Shown here: one piece after another, positions 18,257 to 27,261 of the stretch
How the letters are laid out: the number at the start of each line of letters is the position of its first letter
Numbering within the stretch: the stretch's first letter is position 1
Origin: Oceanobacillus salinisoli
GTDB lineage: Bacteria; Bacillota; Bacilli; Bacillales; Amphibacillaceae
Length of the DNA stretch: 64,000 nt
NCBI RefSeq assembly: GCF_009733865.1
Contig: NZ_WOFB01000016.1
Location: 62,001-126,000 of the forward strand
Direction: 5' to 3'
The notes under the pieces: model-generated
The model's input: the letters and a program-made list of their open reading frames with translations, nothing else
Told to the model about the DNA's origin: nothing
Databases searched by the model: none
Made by a program: the position numbers and the translations under genes

Positions 18257-18289
18257 AAAAAAAAGAACCAGATCAATAAACTGATCCGG
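18257..18289 (-). terminator. Terminator of the meta-cleavage operon
   Basis: CCAGATCA and TGATCCGG form a stem with one mismatch, followed on the minus strand by eight T residues (A-run 18257-18264). It lies about 90 bases past the end of the dmpG remnant. Confidence 0.8.
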
Positions 18290-18375
18290 CTATTTATTCT
18301 TATACTACTTTTATAAATCAAGAACCGAACCAAGGTACCTGTCCCCTGTCCGGTCGCGTGCCCGATGCTCCACCG

Positions 18376-19368
18376 CTATTTACTTGCAATCTTAGCCGCT
18401 ACTTCATAAATAAGATCTTCCTGTCCTCCAACAGCTTTCATTTCACCAAGTTTTTCTTTCATCGATATGGAACTGCTTGGCAGCTTTTTCTGTATGTAGA
18501 AGGAAACTGGAATATACTCCGGAATACCCCATCATTACACTGGAACCAGTGACCTCTTGTGGGCGTGGCATATATTTGGCAACCACCTATTTGCAACATC
18601 CAAAATTTTATAAAGATCAATTCCTGTGTTGTAACCCATTTTTTCAAAAACAGCTACCATCACTTCTGTTTGTGTGTTACCGCTTCCCGCACCCAATGCA
18701 CGTAAACTTCCATCAATATACGTGGCACCTGCTTTTACTGCAGTAGCAGTGTTTGCCATTGCCATCGATAAGTTGTTATGGCCATGAAATCCAATTTCAC
18801 ACGATAATTCATTTCTAAGTGCTGTAATTCTTTCTGAAACCTCATCCGGCAAGAGTGCACCTGCTGAGTCGGTTAGATAAACAACTTCTGCGCCATAGCT
18901 TTCAAATAATTTTGCTTGTTCAACGAGTTTTTCAATTGGTGCCATATGGGCCATCATTAAAAATCCTACCGTTTTTAATCCAAGTTCGCGTCCTAATTCA
19001 ATATGCTGCTTGGCTACATCCGCTTCTGTCACATGGGTTGCAACACGTACCATATTCGCGCCTGCTTTTACCGCTTCATTTAGTTCCTTTTTCGTTCCAA
19101 TCCCAGGAAGAAGTAGAACAGAAATTTTTGCCTGACTGCATTCAGCTGCAGCTGCCTCAATTAATTCGAGCTCATTCACTTTGGATAGACCATATTGCAA
19201 TGAGGATCCACCTAAACCATCTCCATGTGATACTTCGAAATAATTTACTCCAGCCTGGTCCAGACCTCTTGCCGTTTCTCTTACTTGCTCTTTTGTAAAC
19301 GCATGTTTCATGGAATGGCTTCCATCGCGGAGGGTTACGTCAACTATTTCAAAACTGCGATTCATCAT
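18376..19368 (-). pseudogene. dmpG: 4-hydroxy-2-oxovalerate aldolase, two frameshifts
   Basis: Residues 1-263 read cleanly as DmpG/MhpE aldolase: the metal-binding start VTLRDGSHSMKHAF, SHGDGLGGSS, and EIGFHGHNNLSMAMANT with the HxH ligands. After GIDLYKILDVAN a one-base deletion throws the frame. The continuation (VVAKYMPRPQEVTGSS, then SGVYSSFLLHTEKAAKQF) is in the next frame. A one-base insertion in an A-run is then needed to reach VGGQEDLIYEVAAKIASK, which ends at 18376. The segment before VGGQED is also a few residues shorter than usual. The product would lack its C-terminal communication domain for DmpF. Confidence 0.88.
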
Positions 19369-19370
19369 CT

Positions 19371-20253
19371 TTATTTTACTCCTTCCTGAGCGATGCGTTG
19401 TAATGCTAATTCATTCGCTACCCTTGTTGCCGCTGCTGTCATGATATCCAAGTTACCGGAATAAGTAGGGAAAAAGTCTCCGGCCCCTTCCACTTCAACA
19501 AAGACAGAAATTTGTTTTTCGGAAATGAGTGGTTCTGTATTCATTCGGTAGCCAGGTACATATGTTTGTACTTCCTTCACCATATCATGAATAGACTCGA
19601 GGATTTCTGCTTCTTTTCCTTCTTCTTCTACCATTGCATGAATCGTATCGCGCATAATAACAGGTGGTTCAGCAGGGTTTAGAATAATGATTGCTTTTCC
19701 TTTTTTCGCACCACCGACCTTTTCAATTGCATTTGCTGTCGTTTGTGTAAATTCATCAATATCCGATCGTGTTCCTGGACCTGCACTTTTGCTTGAGATG
19801 GTCGCAACAATTTCGGCATAGGAAACAGGGGACACGATGAATCGCATGAATCATTGGAATCGTAGCCTGACCACCACAAGTAACTAAGTTAACATTTGGT
19901 TCACTTTTTAATTCCTTCAAATTCACTGGAGGAACAACGAATGGTCCAATAGCAGCAGGGGTTAGGTCAAGTACTTGTTTTCCAATTGCCATCAGTTTTT
20001 CACTATGAGATGGATGTACTTTCGCAGATGTTGCGTCAAACACCATTTCAAATTGGTCCGGATGCTTGAGAAGTCCATCAACACTTTTGGTTGTTGTCAA
20101 GTATCCGCGTTCACTAGCTAGACGCAACCCTTCTGAATCAGGATCAATTCCCGCTACCATGGTTAATTCCAACGCATCTGATCGTTCAATTTTATACATT
20201 AAATCGGTTCCAATGTTTCCGGAGCCAAGAATTGCAACTTTGCATTTTGACAT
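19371..20253 (-). pseudogene. dmpF: Acetylating acetaldehyde dehydrogenase, one frameshift
   Basis: The 5' part reads CKVAILGSGNIGTDLMYKIE (NAD site) through [15 protein letters not shown], including the catalytic Cys of VTCGGQAT. At about 19847 the frame breaks. A missing GT dinucleotide accounts for it, and the next frame continues [20 protein letters not shown] to the normal C-terminus [19 protein letters not shown]. Restored length is close to the 300 residues expected. It would turn acetaldehyde from DmpG into acetyl-CoA. Both DmpF and its channelling partner DmpG are broken. Confidence 0.9.
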
Positions 20254-20267
20254 AAAAAAATCCCCCT

Positions 20268-21041
20268 TTACTTTTTAAACGTCGCTGAAACAGTTCCAAG
20301 GTTTTCAAATTCAGCTTTAAACGTATCCCCGCCTTCAATTGGAAGCGCCTTGGACAAGGCCCCTGCTAGAATAATCTCTCCAGGGTTCAGTGAAATATCA
20401 TAGGTACCAACCTCATTTGCCAGCCATGCAACAGCTTCAATCGGATTGCCCATTACAGCAGATCCGTACGCAGAATCAATAAATGCTTCGTTTCTATATA
20501 ATGACATTTTCACTTCTGGAAGGGCGATTTCACTTAATGGTTTGGAGTCTTTTCCGATGATTGCACCAGCTGATGATCCGTTATCTGCAACGGTATCTTC
20601 AAATTTAATCTTCCAATCTCGTATCCGGCTATCGATAATCTCAACAGCTGGTACAACATAATCCGTTGCCTTTACAACATCTTCTATCGTTACTCCGGGA
20701 CCTTGGAGTTTTTCCTTTAAAACAAACCCAATCTCGAATTCTACTTTCGGTTGAATAAACTCATCTAAAGAAATGGCCGTCTCTTCTCTGTAAATCATAT
20801 TGTCCAGAAGATGACCATAATCCGGAATACTGACTCCTAACATGTCCTGCATGGCTTTACTCGTTAGCCCAATTTTTTTACCGACCACTTTCGCACCATT
20901 TCTTTTCTTATAATCAATCATATCTAATTGAATCTGGTAGGCTTCATCTTTGGTAAGATCGTTACTTGATGTAAATGGTTCAATCGTTTGTTTGGTTTTT
21001 TCTGCTTCAATGAGTACCTGAGCCGCTTCTTTTATGTTCAT
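20268..21041 (-). CDS. dmpE: 2-hydroxypenta-2,4-dienoate hydratase
   Basis: 257 residues from the ATG at 21041, with AAAGGGTG six bases upstream. The GTG at 21050 lies within the ribosome site. Family features: NGAKVVGKKIGLTSKAMQ, PDYGHLLDNM, KVEFEIGFVL with metal-binding Glu residues, and NGSSAGAIIG. It hydrates the dienoate left by the meta-cleavage hydrolase to 4-hydroxy-2-oxovalerate. It is intact, while the next two pathway genes are not. Confidence 0.92.
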   Translation of the reverse strand: MNIKEAAQVLIEAEKTKQTIEPFTSSNDLTKDEAYQIQLDMIDYKKRNGAKVVGKKIGLTSKAMQDMLGVSIPDYGHLLDNMIYREETAISLDEFIQPKVEFEIGFVLKEKLQGPGVTIEDVVKATDYVVPAVEIIDSRIRDWKIKFEDTVADNGSSAGAIIGKDSKPLSEIALPEVKMSLYRNEAFIDSAYGSAVMGNPIEAVAWLANEVGTYDISLNPGEIILAGALSKALPIEGGDTFKAEFENLGTVSATFKK

Positions 21042-21046
21042 CGTTT

Positions 21047-21894
21047 TCACCCTTTTATCTGTAAAATAGATGCACTTTCAGCATGCAGTTTTTGTGCATG
21101 ACGTACTTGATGTAACCAAATCATGTTACATTTCCCGTTTGGAAGAAACCTGTGTTTTCGTTTTTCAGTTAGATAGATTCCGTCCTGATTTGTAGGAATG
21201 AAAACTTCTATTTCCTGACGTATCCCTTGCATGATAAGTGCTACTTTATACAATCCTTGGGCGGGGAGCATATAATACGGTGATAATTGAAAGCATTCCC
21301 CGTCCCAGTACACTTCGGTTTCATATTTTCTGCCGAGAATATTGGATAGTAATTTCATTTCCCCTTTTAAGATGAGCTCTCTTATCCAGGTTGAGCTTAT
21401 CTTTTTCCTCTGAAACTCAATCTTAGCCACTTTTGTGACATCAATTCGATTAGAAGAATCCCTTTTTAAGCGATCAATATGGCCAGCTGCCCTATGGCCA
21501 TAGGAAAAATCAAATCCAGCTACTGCATGCATAACACACATGTCAAGCAGATAACTAGAAACAAATTGTTCCGGAAGAATGGAAAGAAAATCCTTATCAC
21601 ATTTCACCAATAAAACGTATCAACACCCAAGGACTCTAAAATGGAGGCTTTTTTTGAAAGTGGCATTAAATAGTCAAATTCTTTGTTGTCTTTGGATAGA
21701 ATGGTTTTTGGATGTGAAAAAAAGCCCATTACTGCAAGGGAAAGTTTTTTCTCATTTGCGATATCCCTGGCAGTCATGATCACATTTTTATGTCCGTTAT
21801 GAACCCCATCAAAGAATCCCAATGCCATGACATTTGGTGTTGAATGGTTTTTCCAGTATTCAAGATTACTGGAATCTAAGTGTACTATTTTCAT
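21047..21894 (-). pseudogene. RibF-like FAD synthetase paralogue, one frameshift
   Basis: The first frame gives MKIVHLDSSNLEYWKNHS and the nucleotidyltransferase motif MALGFFDGVHNGHKNVI of the RibF family, and stops after ESLGVDTFYW. The next frame continues VKCDKDFLSILPEQFVSSYL, AVAGFDFSYGHRAAGHIDRL and ISSTWIRELILKGEM. Restoring one T in a TATTGG run (TATTTGG) joins them to about 282 residues. The C-terminal part is a degenerate riboflavin-kinase-like domain. Its place between a flavin reductase and dmpE, in an operon with a flavin monooxygenase, suggests dedicated flavin supply. Confidence 0.82.
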
Positions 21895-21931
21895 AAGGAT
21901 TTTCTCCCACCTTCTTTTTTCTAATAGTTTG

Positions 21932-22411
21932 TTAGGATTGTGTAGTTACTGCTTTTTCCAATGTGCGATATTTCCCTTTAGAGAAAATAAGTGGTTCTCC
22001 GTCTTCAAAATGAATATCTGTTACTTGACCAACTAAAAGCGTATGGTCGCCCTCTACATATTCAGATTTAACATTACAAGCAACTTGTGCAAGAGCACCT
22101 GGAAGCACCGGCTTTCCGTCCAGATAATCAAAGTCGATTTCTTTGTCACTCTTCTTCTGACCAGCAAAAATCATGGATAAATCCTGTTGCTCTTCGGATA
22201 GGATGTTAACGGAAAACTGCCCACTTTCCTTTACTTTTGTTAACATATACGCATCTTCTTTTAATGAAATAATAATCAGTCTTGGATTCAGTGACTGTGA
22301 CATGAAAGCATTCGCAGTCATTCCATGTGTATCTCCATTCGATTCAGTCGCAATTACAGTAACCCCAGTTGCAAAGCTTCCCATTGCATTACGGAATTGA
22401 CGATCATTCAT
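21932..22411 (-). CDS. Flavin reductase component of a two-component monooxygenase
   Basis: 159 residues from the ATG at 22411 behind GGAGG. The HpaC/ActVB fold is recognisable in MGSFATGVTVIATESNG, GMTANAFMSQSLNPRLIIIS and GDHTLLVGQVTDIHFEDGEP. It would supply reduced flavin to the monooxygenase at 25.5 kb. The gene starts after a 470-base gap that holds repeat-like sequence, so it may have its own promoter. Confidence 0.9.
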   Translation of the reverse strand: MNDRQFRNAMGSFATGVTVIATESNGDTHGMTANAFMSQSLNPRLIIISLKEDAYMLTKVKESGQFSVNILSEEQQDLSMIFAGQKKSDKEIDFDYLDGKPVLPGALAQVACNVKSEYVEGDHTLLVGQVTDIHFEDGEPLIFSKGKYRTLEKAVTTQS

Positions 22412-22469
22412 ATTTAAAACCTCCTCAGTATGATTCATTCAGTTTCTCCCATCCCAAATTTTTAAACCA

Positions 22470-22790
22470 CGATTATAAAGCACAGCGCCCAGCGGAACGT
22501 TTGGTCTCTCTATGGAGTGGTCAAACGAATCTTATCGCGTATCTTAAGAGATCCAGTCTATATCGCTATAGGCGCTTTGGGCTTTATCATCTTATTTTGA
22601 TTGGAATTGTTTCATCCAATTTTTGTTAAGGCTGTTTTCTCTAAAAGAATGTTGCTTTTGCGGGAAAGTTTTATTTCGTATTTGATATATAATCCGTCAT
22701 ATCTTTTTATAATATTAGATCTAATCTATCGCTACGGAAAGCGACTGCCCGGAGCGAAAATCAACCGCGCTTAACTATGCCGTAATTTAT
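22470..22790. repeat. Intergenic inverted-repeat and repeat-like elements
   Basis: No gene in 22412-22914. ATAAAGCACAGCGCC near 22475 is roughly complementary to GGCGCTTTGGGCTTTAT near 22570-22587, giving a MITE-like foldback. A separate GC-rich piece near 22730-22770 (CGGAAAGCGACTGCCCGGAG) resembles dispersed elements I recall from other Bacillaceae genomes, but I cannot confirm this here. Confidence 0.4.
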
Positions 22791-22914
22791 ATAAATTCAA
22801 TAACAACAAACTCTACAAAAAACGCCTTTGATAATTACTGTTGTTTTACTGCTGATTTGCTCTTCCAGTTGTTTGCAATCTCTTAGTTATAACATTCAAC
22901 TATCTTGCTAATCA

Positions 22915-23733
22915 CTAATCCAAAAATAGCTTCACCTGCTTGCAGAACTCATCCGTTTTTTCGATTTGAATCCAGTGACCGCATTTACTGAACAGATGAA
23001 TTTCCACGTTCGTAACTGATTGGAATACCTTCCAGCTATTTTCCACCGGTATGACCTGGTCTTCCCTTCCGTGCAGCGCCAGGACAGGATGCTTAATTTC
23101 CCGAAGCTCCTCCTCACTCAGGGCGAGCTTATTCACATGTACCTGTCGAGGTGCAGGAAACATAGATTCAAATGCTTCCTGATTTTCTTTCTCCAATGTT
23201 TGTTTATAGCGAAGTTCAATTAAGTCTGAATCATTCGCATACTTATCATCATAAGAGAATATATCAATCAATTCCGCCATGTTTTCATAGCTTGGGGTAT
23301 AGCCCCATACCTTATCAAGTCCTTCTGTTAGCTTAAAAGGAACACCGACTGTACCCATTAACACGATTTTATGGATCCATTCAGGCTTCCTTTTGGCAAG
23401 ATGCAAAGCAATTGCTCCTCCAAGGGAATTACCGACAATCGATACACGTTCCAGCCCCTTATTTTCTATCATGGCAGAAAGCTGATTGACCCAGACATCC
23501 ATTCCATAGTTTTCCTCATCCAATTTTTCAGTAGACCCGAATCCTGCCAAGTCCGGTGCAATTACGTGAAAATGTTTAGAAAAATACGGAAGAACCAGCC
23601 GCCAGTTTGCCCAGGCGGATACCCCCGGCCCGCTTCCATGAATAAAGAGCACCGGTACTCCCTGTCCCTCCTCGTAATAATGCGTGTTAATTCCTGCAAA
23701 TGTCGCTCGCTTTCCTTCCATTGTGACGCTCAT
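22915..23733 (-). CDS. Meta-cleavage product (2-hydroxymuconate semialdehyde-type) hydrolase
   Basis: A 272-residue alpha/beta-hydrolase. The oxyanion motif LFIHGSGPGVSAWANWR is the hallmark of C-C bond hydrolases of meta pathways. The nucleophile Ser is in SIVGNSLGGAIALHLA (about residue 105), the acid in HGREDQVIP and the His in KCGHWIQIEKTDEF. It would cleave the ring-fission product to 2-hydroxypenta-2,4-dienoate plus a carboxylic acid. It could be DmpD/XylF or BphD-like, and the substrate cannot be read from sequence. Confidence 0.9.
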   Translation of the reverse strand: MSVTMEGKRATFAGINTHYYEEGQGVPVLFIHGSGPGVSAWANWRLVLPYFSKHFHVIAPDLAGFGSTEKLDEENYGMDVWVNQLSAMIENKGLERVSIVGNSLGGAIALHLAKRKPEWIHKIVLMGTVGVPFKLTEGLDKVWGYTPSYENMAELIDIFSYDDKYANDSDLIELRYKQTLEKENQEAFESMFPAPRQVHVNKLALSEEELREIKHPVLALHGREDQVIPVENSWKVFQSVTNVEIHLFSKCGHWIQIEKTDEFCKQVKLFLD

Positions 23734-23779
23734 AAATCATCCACCCTCCTGATTGTTTCTTTAAGTTCGATTTAATCGT

Positions 23780-24425
23780 TTAACAGTTTGATATTTTTTC
23801 CATAAGCCAATTTACAGCATCTGCCCGATTGACTTCCCCTATTTCATGACCGGTCGGATAGGTTTGAGAAACTACTTTTGCTCCTTCTTCTTTAAAAACG
23901 CAGCATTTTTTCGGCCGATTTCTCTCGGAAAAATGTTATCTTCCGCTCCATCTGATAGGAATACATGTAAATGACCTATTGGCCGAACCGGAAACCTATC
24001 TTTCAGAAATTCAGGAACATAGCCATTCATGGAGACAATCCACGAACACGTTCTCCAAGTACCATTGCCAAAGAATTAGAAAGGATTGCTCCCTGGCTGA
24101 ACCCTGCCAAATAGATAGAATCCCGTTCCACCGGATATTTCCCCACCACATCATGAATAAACTTCTGTAGCTTCCCCATACTTGCATCAAACAGTTCGAT
24201 ATCTGGTTTTCCATAGTCTTTCAAATAATAATAAGCGAACCCTTCCTCTTAAGAAAGATTACCCCGCGGTGCAATTAAAATGAAATCATCCGTTACTGGA
24301 TCAAATAAGGACATCATGTCTTGTTCGCTGTAGCCTATTCCATGCAAAGCAATCAACAGCGGATATTTATGATCTACCTGGAAATTTCCAGGTGTCTTCA
24401 CCTCATAATGAAAAATGTTGTGCAA
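23780..24425 (-). pseudogene. Broken phospholipase/carboxylesterase-type alpha/beta hydrolase
   Basis: From a TTG at 24425 the frame gives HKYPLLIALHGIGYSEQDMM and DDFILIAPRGNLS, then an in-frame TAA. It goes on with GFAYYYLKDYGKPDIELF and the nucleophile elbow SIYLAGFSQGAILSNSLAMV, breaks again after RVRGLS, and resumes in other frames as MNGYVPEFLKDRFPV and finally EEGAKVVSQTYPTGHEIGEV with the catalytic His. So there is one stop and two frameshifts. It lies between the dioxygenase and the ring-fission hydrolase and may once have released an aromatic ester substrate. Confidence 0.85.
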
Positions 24426-24490
24426 TGCCCATCCCCCTTCTCATGTAAACAGGGTATTACCGTAGATAATACCCTGATTAAACTGGAACT

Positions 24491-25465
24491 CTATCTGGAA
24501 ACCAATGGCTTTTTCATCTGTGGTGTGCCATATGCAAAGAAATCTTCCGGCAGCTGGGAACCATACCAGATGATTCCTTTTTCCAAATCTTCCTCATTCC
24601 AGATAACCGGATCCCAGTCCGGGTCGAAAATAAGGTACCCAGGATCACCGAAAAGTTCCACCCGATTACCACCAGGTTCAATTACATATAAGAAGTATGC
24701 CTGACTGACGCCGTGTTTCCCTGGTCCTGCTTCAATTTTTATATCATGTTCATTTAGAATTTCCGAAATATCCGAAATATGTTGTGGGAAGCCATACCAG
24801 TAACAAACATGGTGCAGGCGCCCTTTTCCTCCCAATGGGTCCTGCATCATCGCTATTTCGTGAACCAGCGCACTGACACTCAGCCAATCCGCAATATTCT
24901 TACCGTCATTCTGCTGAATCCGCTCCCTTAGCCGGAAACCGAGCTGTTTCTGCATGAAGTCACTACTCGTTTCCAGGTCCCCAGCCATTAGATTGACGTG
25001 ATCCAGACGTCGAACAGGGACCCCTCGGACAGGACGCTTCTGTGGACGATTCAAGAGCGGTGTCTTTAACCGATCTGGTGTTTGATAGTACTCAACCTCC
25101 CACAGTAACTCCATATGATGCCCATCAGGAGTCGCAAACTGATAAGCAGCTCCCTGCCCGATATCATTCTCCAACCATCCTTTACCTTGCCCGGTTGCTT
25201 CAATCGCTTTTACCCGGCGGTCCAATGCCTGTTGAGATGAAGTACGCCATGCGACATGCCCCAGTCCCGGCTCCTTGCTTTCTGTTACTTTCAGCGTGTG
25301 ATGATAAAAGTCTTCATACGCTCTTAAATAAGCGGACTGTCCTTCCCTTGTTGTCTCCTCCATGCCAAGCAATTCCTTGAAAAACCATAATGTTTCATCC
25401 GGTTTCGGCGTCAAAATCTCCACGTGTGCTAACTGTGCTACATCAAAAATTGGTTCTGGTTTCAT
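24491..25465 (-). CDS. Catechol 2,3-dioxygenase (extradiol, VOC superfamily)
   Basis: A 324-residue, two-domain type I extradiol dioxygenase. Fe(II) ligands are visible as His in [12 protein letters not shown] (about residue 159), His in [11 protein letters not shown] (about residue 223) and Glu in [14 protein letters not shown] (about residue 275). The N-terminal VOC domain ([20 protein letters not shown]) lacks metal ligands, as usual. It cleaves a catechol next to its hydroxyls and feeds the hydrolase at 22.9 kb. GGAGGAAGAAAG precedes the ATG. Confidence 0.93.
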   Translation of the reverse strand: MKPEPIFDVAQLAHVEILTPKPDETLWFFKELLGMEETTREGQSAYLRAYEDFYHHTLKVTESKEPGLGHVAWRTSSQQALDRRVKAIEATGQGKGWLENDIGQGAAYQFATPDGHHMELLWEVEYYQTPDRLKTPLLNRPQKRPVRGVPVRRLDHVNLMAGDLETSSDFMQKQLGFRLRERIQQNDGKNIADWLSVSALVHEIAMMQDPLGGKGRLHHVCYWYGFPQHISDISEILNEHDIKIEAGPGKHGVSQAYFLYVIEPGGNRVELFGDPGYLIFDPDWDPVIWNEEDLEKGIIWYGSQLPEDFFAYGTPQMKKPLVSR

Positions 25466-25508
25466 CTTTCTTCCTCCTCTTTTTTATAAAAATGATAGAT
25501 TCATTGCT

Positions 25509-26711
25509 TTACCACACAGGATCTCCAGGTAATCCAAAGTTCGTTCTGCCAAATGCGGCCATGGAATCCTCAAATGAATGATTAGGATGTGCCGCAAAGG
25601 CCAGGATGTCTCTTGTAAACCTTTCCACAGGATCACCTTTATAAATAGAAGTTCCTCCAAGGTTCAGCATAATTTCAACTATCATATTGCAAGCTTTTCT
25701 TGCCACCTGTCCTCTTAAAGCGAAAAATTCCTCCCGCTCCTTGTCACTGATTGCAGTCTTTCCTTCCTTTTCATATGCTTTTAGTTTCTTCACATATATA
25801 TCAGTCAAGCCTTCCAGGGAACTTAGCTCGGTTTGCATAATTGCGTACAGTCTTTGACTGCTTGGGGATTCTTTTTCTTTCACCCCTTGTTTGAAAACCC
25901 TTACCCTGTTGGACGTTTTCTCATGAAACAGAGACATCATTCTGTCTACCCCACCCATGGCTACAGGAAGGAAACCAAGCAGGAAAAATGGAATAAATGG
26001 CATCCGTAAAATCGGATCATTTTTGTCATAATCCCCTCCCATTGGTTCTCCTAGTTTCATCAGGTACTTCGTCGGAAGGATACGGGAACGCGGTATATAA
26101 ACATTGTCCAAAGACACGCCGTTACTACCGGTAGGACGTAAGCCTAGCGTATCCCAATTCTTAATGATGTTGAACTCTGACTCGTGCGCCGCGACTAAGC
26201 AAACCTCTTCCCCCTGGCCTTCCTCCAACTCCACTAATGCCCCAAGTCCAGTCCATTCACTCCATAGAATGCCACTGCAAAAGTTCCATTTCCCAGTAAC
26301 TCGGAACCCATCACCATCTTTTTTAGCTCTTCCAACAGGGGCAAGAACATCAGCTAACAGTCCACCTGTCCCCAATACTTCATCTCGACCTTCTGGTGGT
26401 AAATAATGTGCCCAAACATCATGAATGGAATAGAAGTAGGTAAGCCATGCGGCTGGAATACTATAAAAACCGACAGTACGGACAACTTCAACATACAAGC
26501 CTAAATCCAAATCCATCGAATACCCGCCATACCTTGGGGAACGCATTAATTTATGAATTTCTGCCTCTTCAATCGCTTTAGCTACCTTATCCGAGAACTG
26601 TCCATTTTTATCTGCTTCCAGTGATTCTGCTTCTGCTGTCTCTCCAATCATTTTTGCACGCCTTATCCACTCTTCTCTTGTAATTGTCGGCCTGGTTTGT
26701 GTTACAGACAT
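25509..26711 (-). CDS. Group D flavin-dependent aromatic monooxygenase (acyl-CoA dehydrogenase fold)
   Basis: 400 residues with the acyl-CoA dehydrogenase-like fold used by HpaH/HsaA-type hydroxylases. Segments include VRTVGFYSIPAAWLTYFYSI, VTGKWNFCSGILWSEWTGLG (flavin region, about residues 137-156), NWDTLGLRPTGSNGVSLDNV and the C-terminal DILAFAAHPNHSFEDSMAAF. No catalytic Glu of acyl-CoA dehydrogenases is apparent. With the flavin reductase it would ortho-hydroxylate a phenol to a catechol for the dioxygenase 43 bases downstream. The ring substrate is unknown. It is the first large gene of the operon. Confidence 0.85.
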   Translation of the reverse strand: MSVTQTRPTITREEWIRRAKMIGETAEAESLEADKNGQFSDKVAKAIEEAEIHKLMRSPRYGGYSMDLDLGLYVEVVRTVGFYSIPAAWLTYFYSIHDVWAHYLPPEGRDEVLGTGGLLADVLAPVGRAKKDGDGFRVTGKWNFCSGILWSEWTGLGALVELEEGQGEEVCLVAAHESEFNIIKNWDTLGLRPTGSNGVSLDNVYIPRSRILPTKYLMKLGEPMGGDYDKNDPILRMPFIPFFLLGFLPVAMGGVDRMMSLFHEKTSNRVRVFKQGVKEKESPSSQRLYAIMQTELSSLEGLTDIYVKKLKAYEKEGKTAISDKEREEFFALRGQVARKACNMIVEIMLNLGGTSIYKGDPVERFTRDILAFAAHPNHSFEDSMAAFGRTNFGLPGDPVW

Positions 26712-26754
26712 ATAACACCCTCCTCTAATAAGTTAATCGCTTTCATTTTTTGCT

Positions 26755-26850
26755 TTATAAACACTTTGATCTTCGCTGTACGAGAACAACCTTTAGTATT
26801 CCGGTGTTCATGTTTGATTCAATGAAAATTGGTGGATTACCAGTTTTCAT
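26755..26850 (-). CDS. Possible 31-residue leader peptide
   Basis: An ATG with a good site (AGAAAGGAGAAATCTCAA) opens a short frame: MKTGNPPIFIESNMNTGILK followed by VVLVQRRSKCL. It sits in the operon leader, 43 bases before the monooxygenase ATG. The equivalent region is missing in the second copy of this leader at 30.65 kb. It could be a leader peptide or chance. Confidence 0.3.
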   Translation of the reverse strand: MKTGNPPIFIESNMNTGILKVVLVQRRSKCL

Positions 26851-26864
26851 TTGAGATTTCTCCT

Positions 26865-27035
26865 TTCTCTTAACTTACATACATCATACCAGGCTGAAAA
26901 TTCGGAATATAGAACTAATCCATACGAATATAAAGAAAAATAAAGATGTATTTTCACATGATATGATTGAACGTTTATATACCTTTCCGCAAAAAAACAG
27001 GTGAACGCTTTCATACCAGCGTTCACCTGGTTTTC
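26865..27035 (-). repeat. Direct repeat copy A: terminator plus promoter region
   Basis: About 170 bp matching 30665-30845 at roughly 80 percent by eye. The last 65 bp differ at only one or two positions. It contains, in minus-strand order, a terminator, a conserved AACGTTCAATCATATCA block, two ATATTC words 21 bases apart and a TATGAT candidate -10 with TG upstream and no -35. A poor -35 fits an activator-dependent promoter. Confidence 0.75.
26991..27029 (-). terminator. Terminator downstream of the sulfatase gene (copy A)
   Basis: Perfect 11-bp stem CAGGTGAACGC/GCGTTCACCTG with a 10-base loop, followed on the minus strand by seven T residues. Confidence 0.9.
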
Positions 27036-27261
27036 CTTCCTACTACTTTCAAATAAAACTATATTTCATTTTATTTTTTCATTAAATACAATTCTTTCTC
27101 TAATCGTCAAGAAAACTCTTCACTCAAGGCTTATAATATAGAATGGAGTCATTTATTTCACCCTTCTGTAAAATTAACTGATAGAAACTCCACAAGTTAT
27201 TTTTTTGAAAGTAAATCCTTTTGTTAGAGAAAGGGAGTGGTTTCTAGCCACCCTATTGTTC

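Noticed and set aside
18535-19368. Functional, shortened DmpG
   Set aside because: The missing C-terminus is plainly present in the other frames, so this is a frameshift and not a natural short form.
26712-27261. Insertion sequence flanking the sulfatase module
   Set aside because: No transposase and no terminal inverted repeats. The flanks are copies of a promoter-terminator segment.
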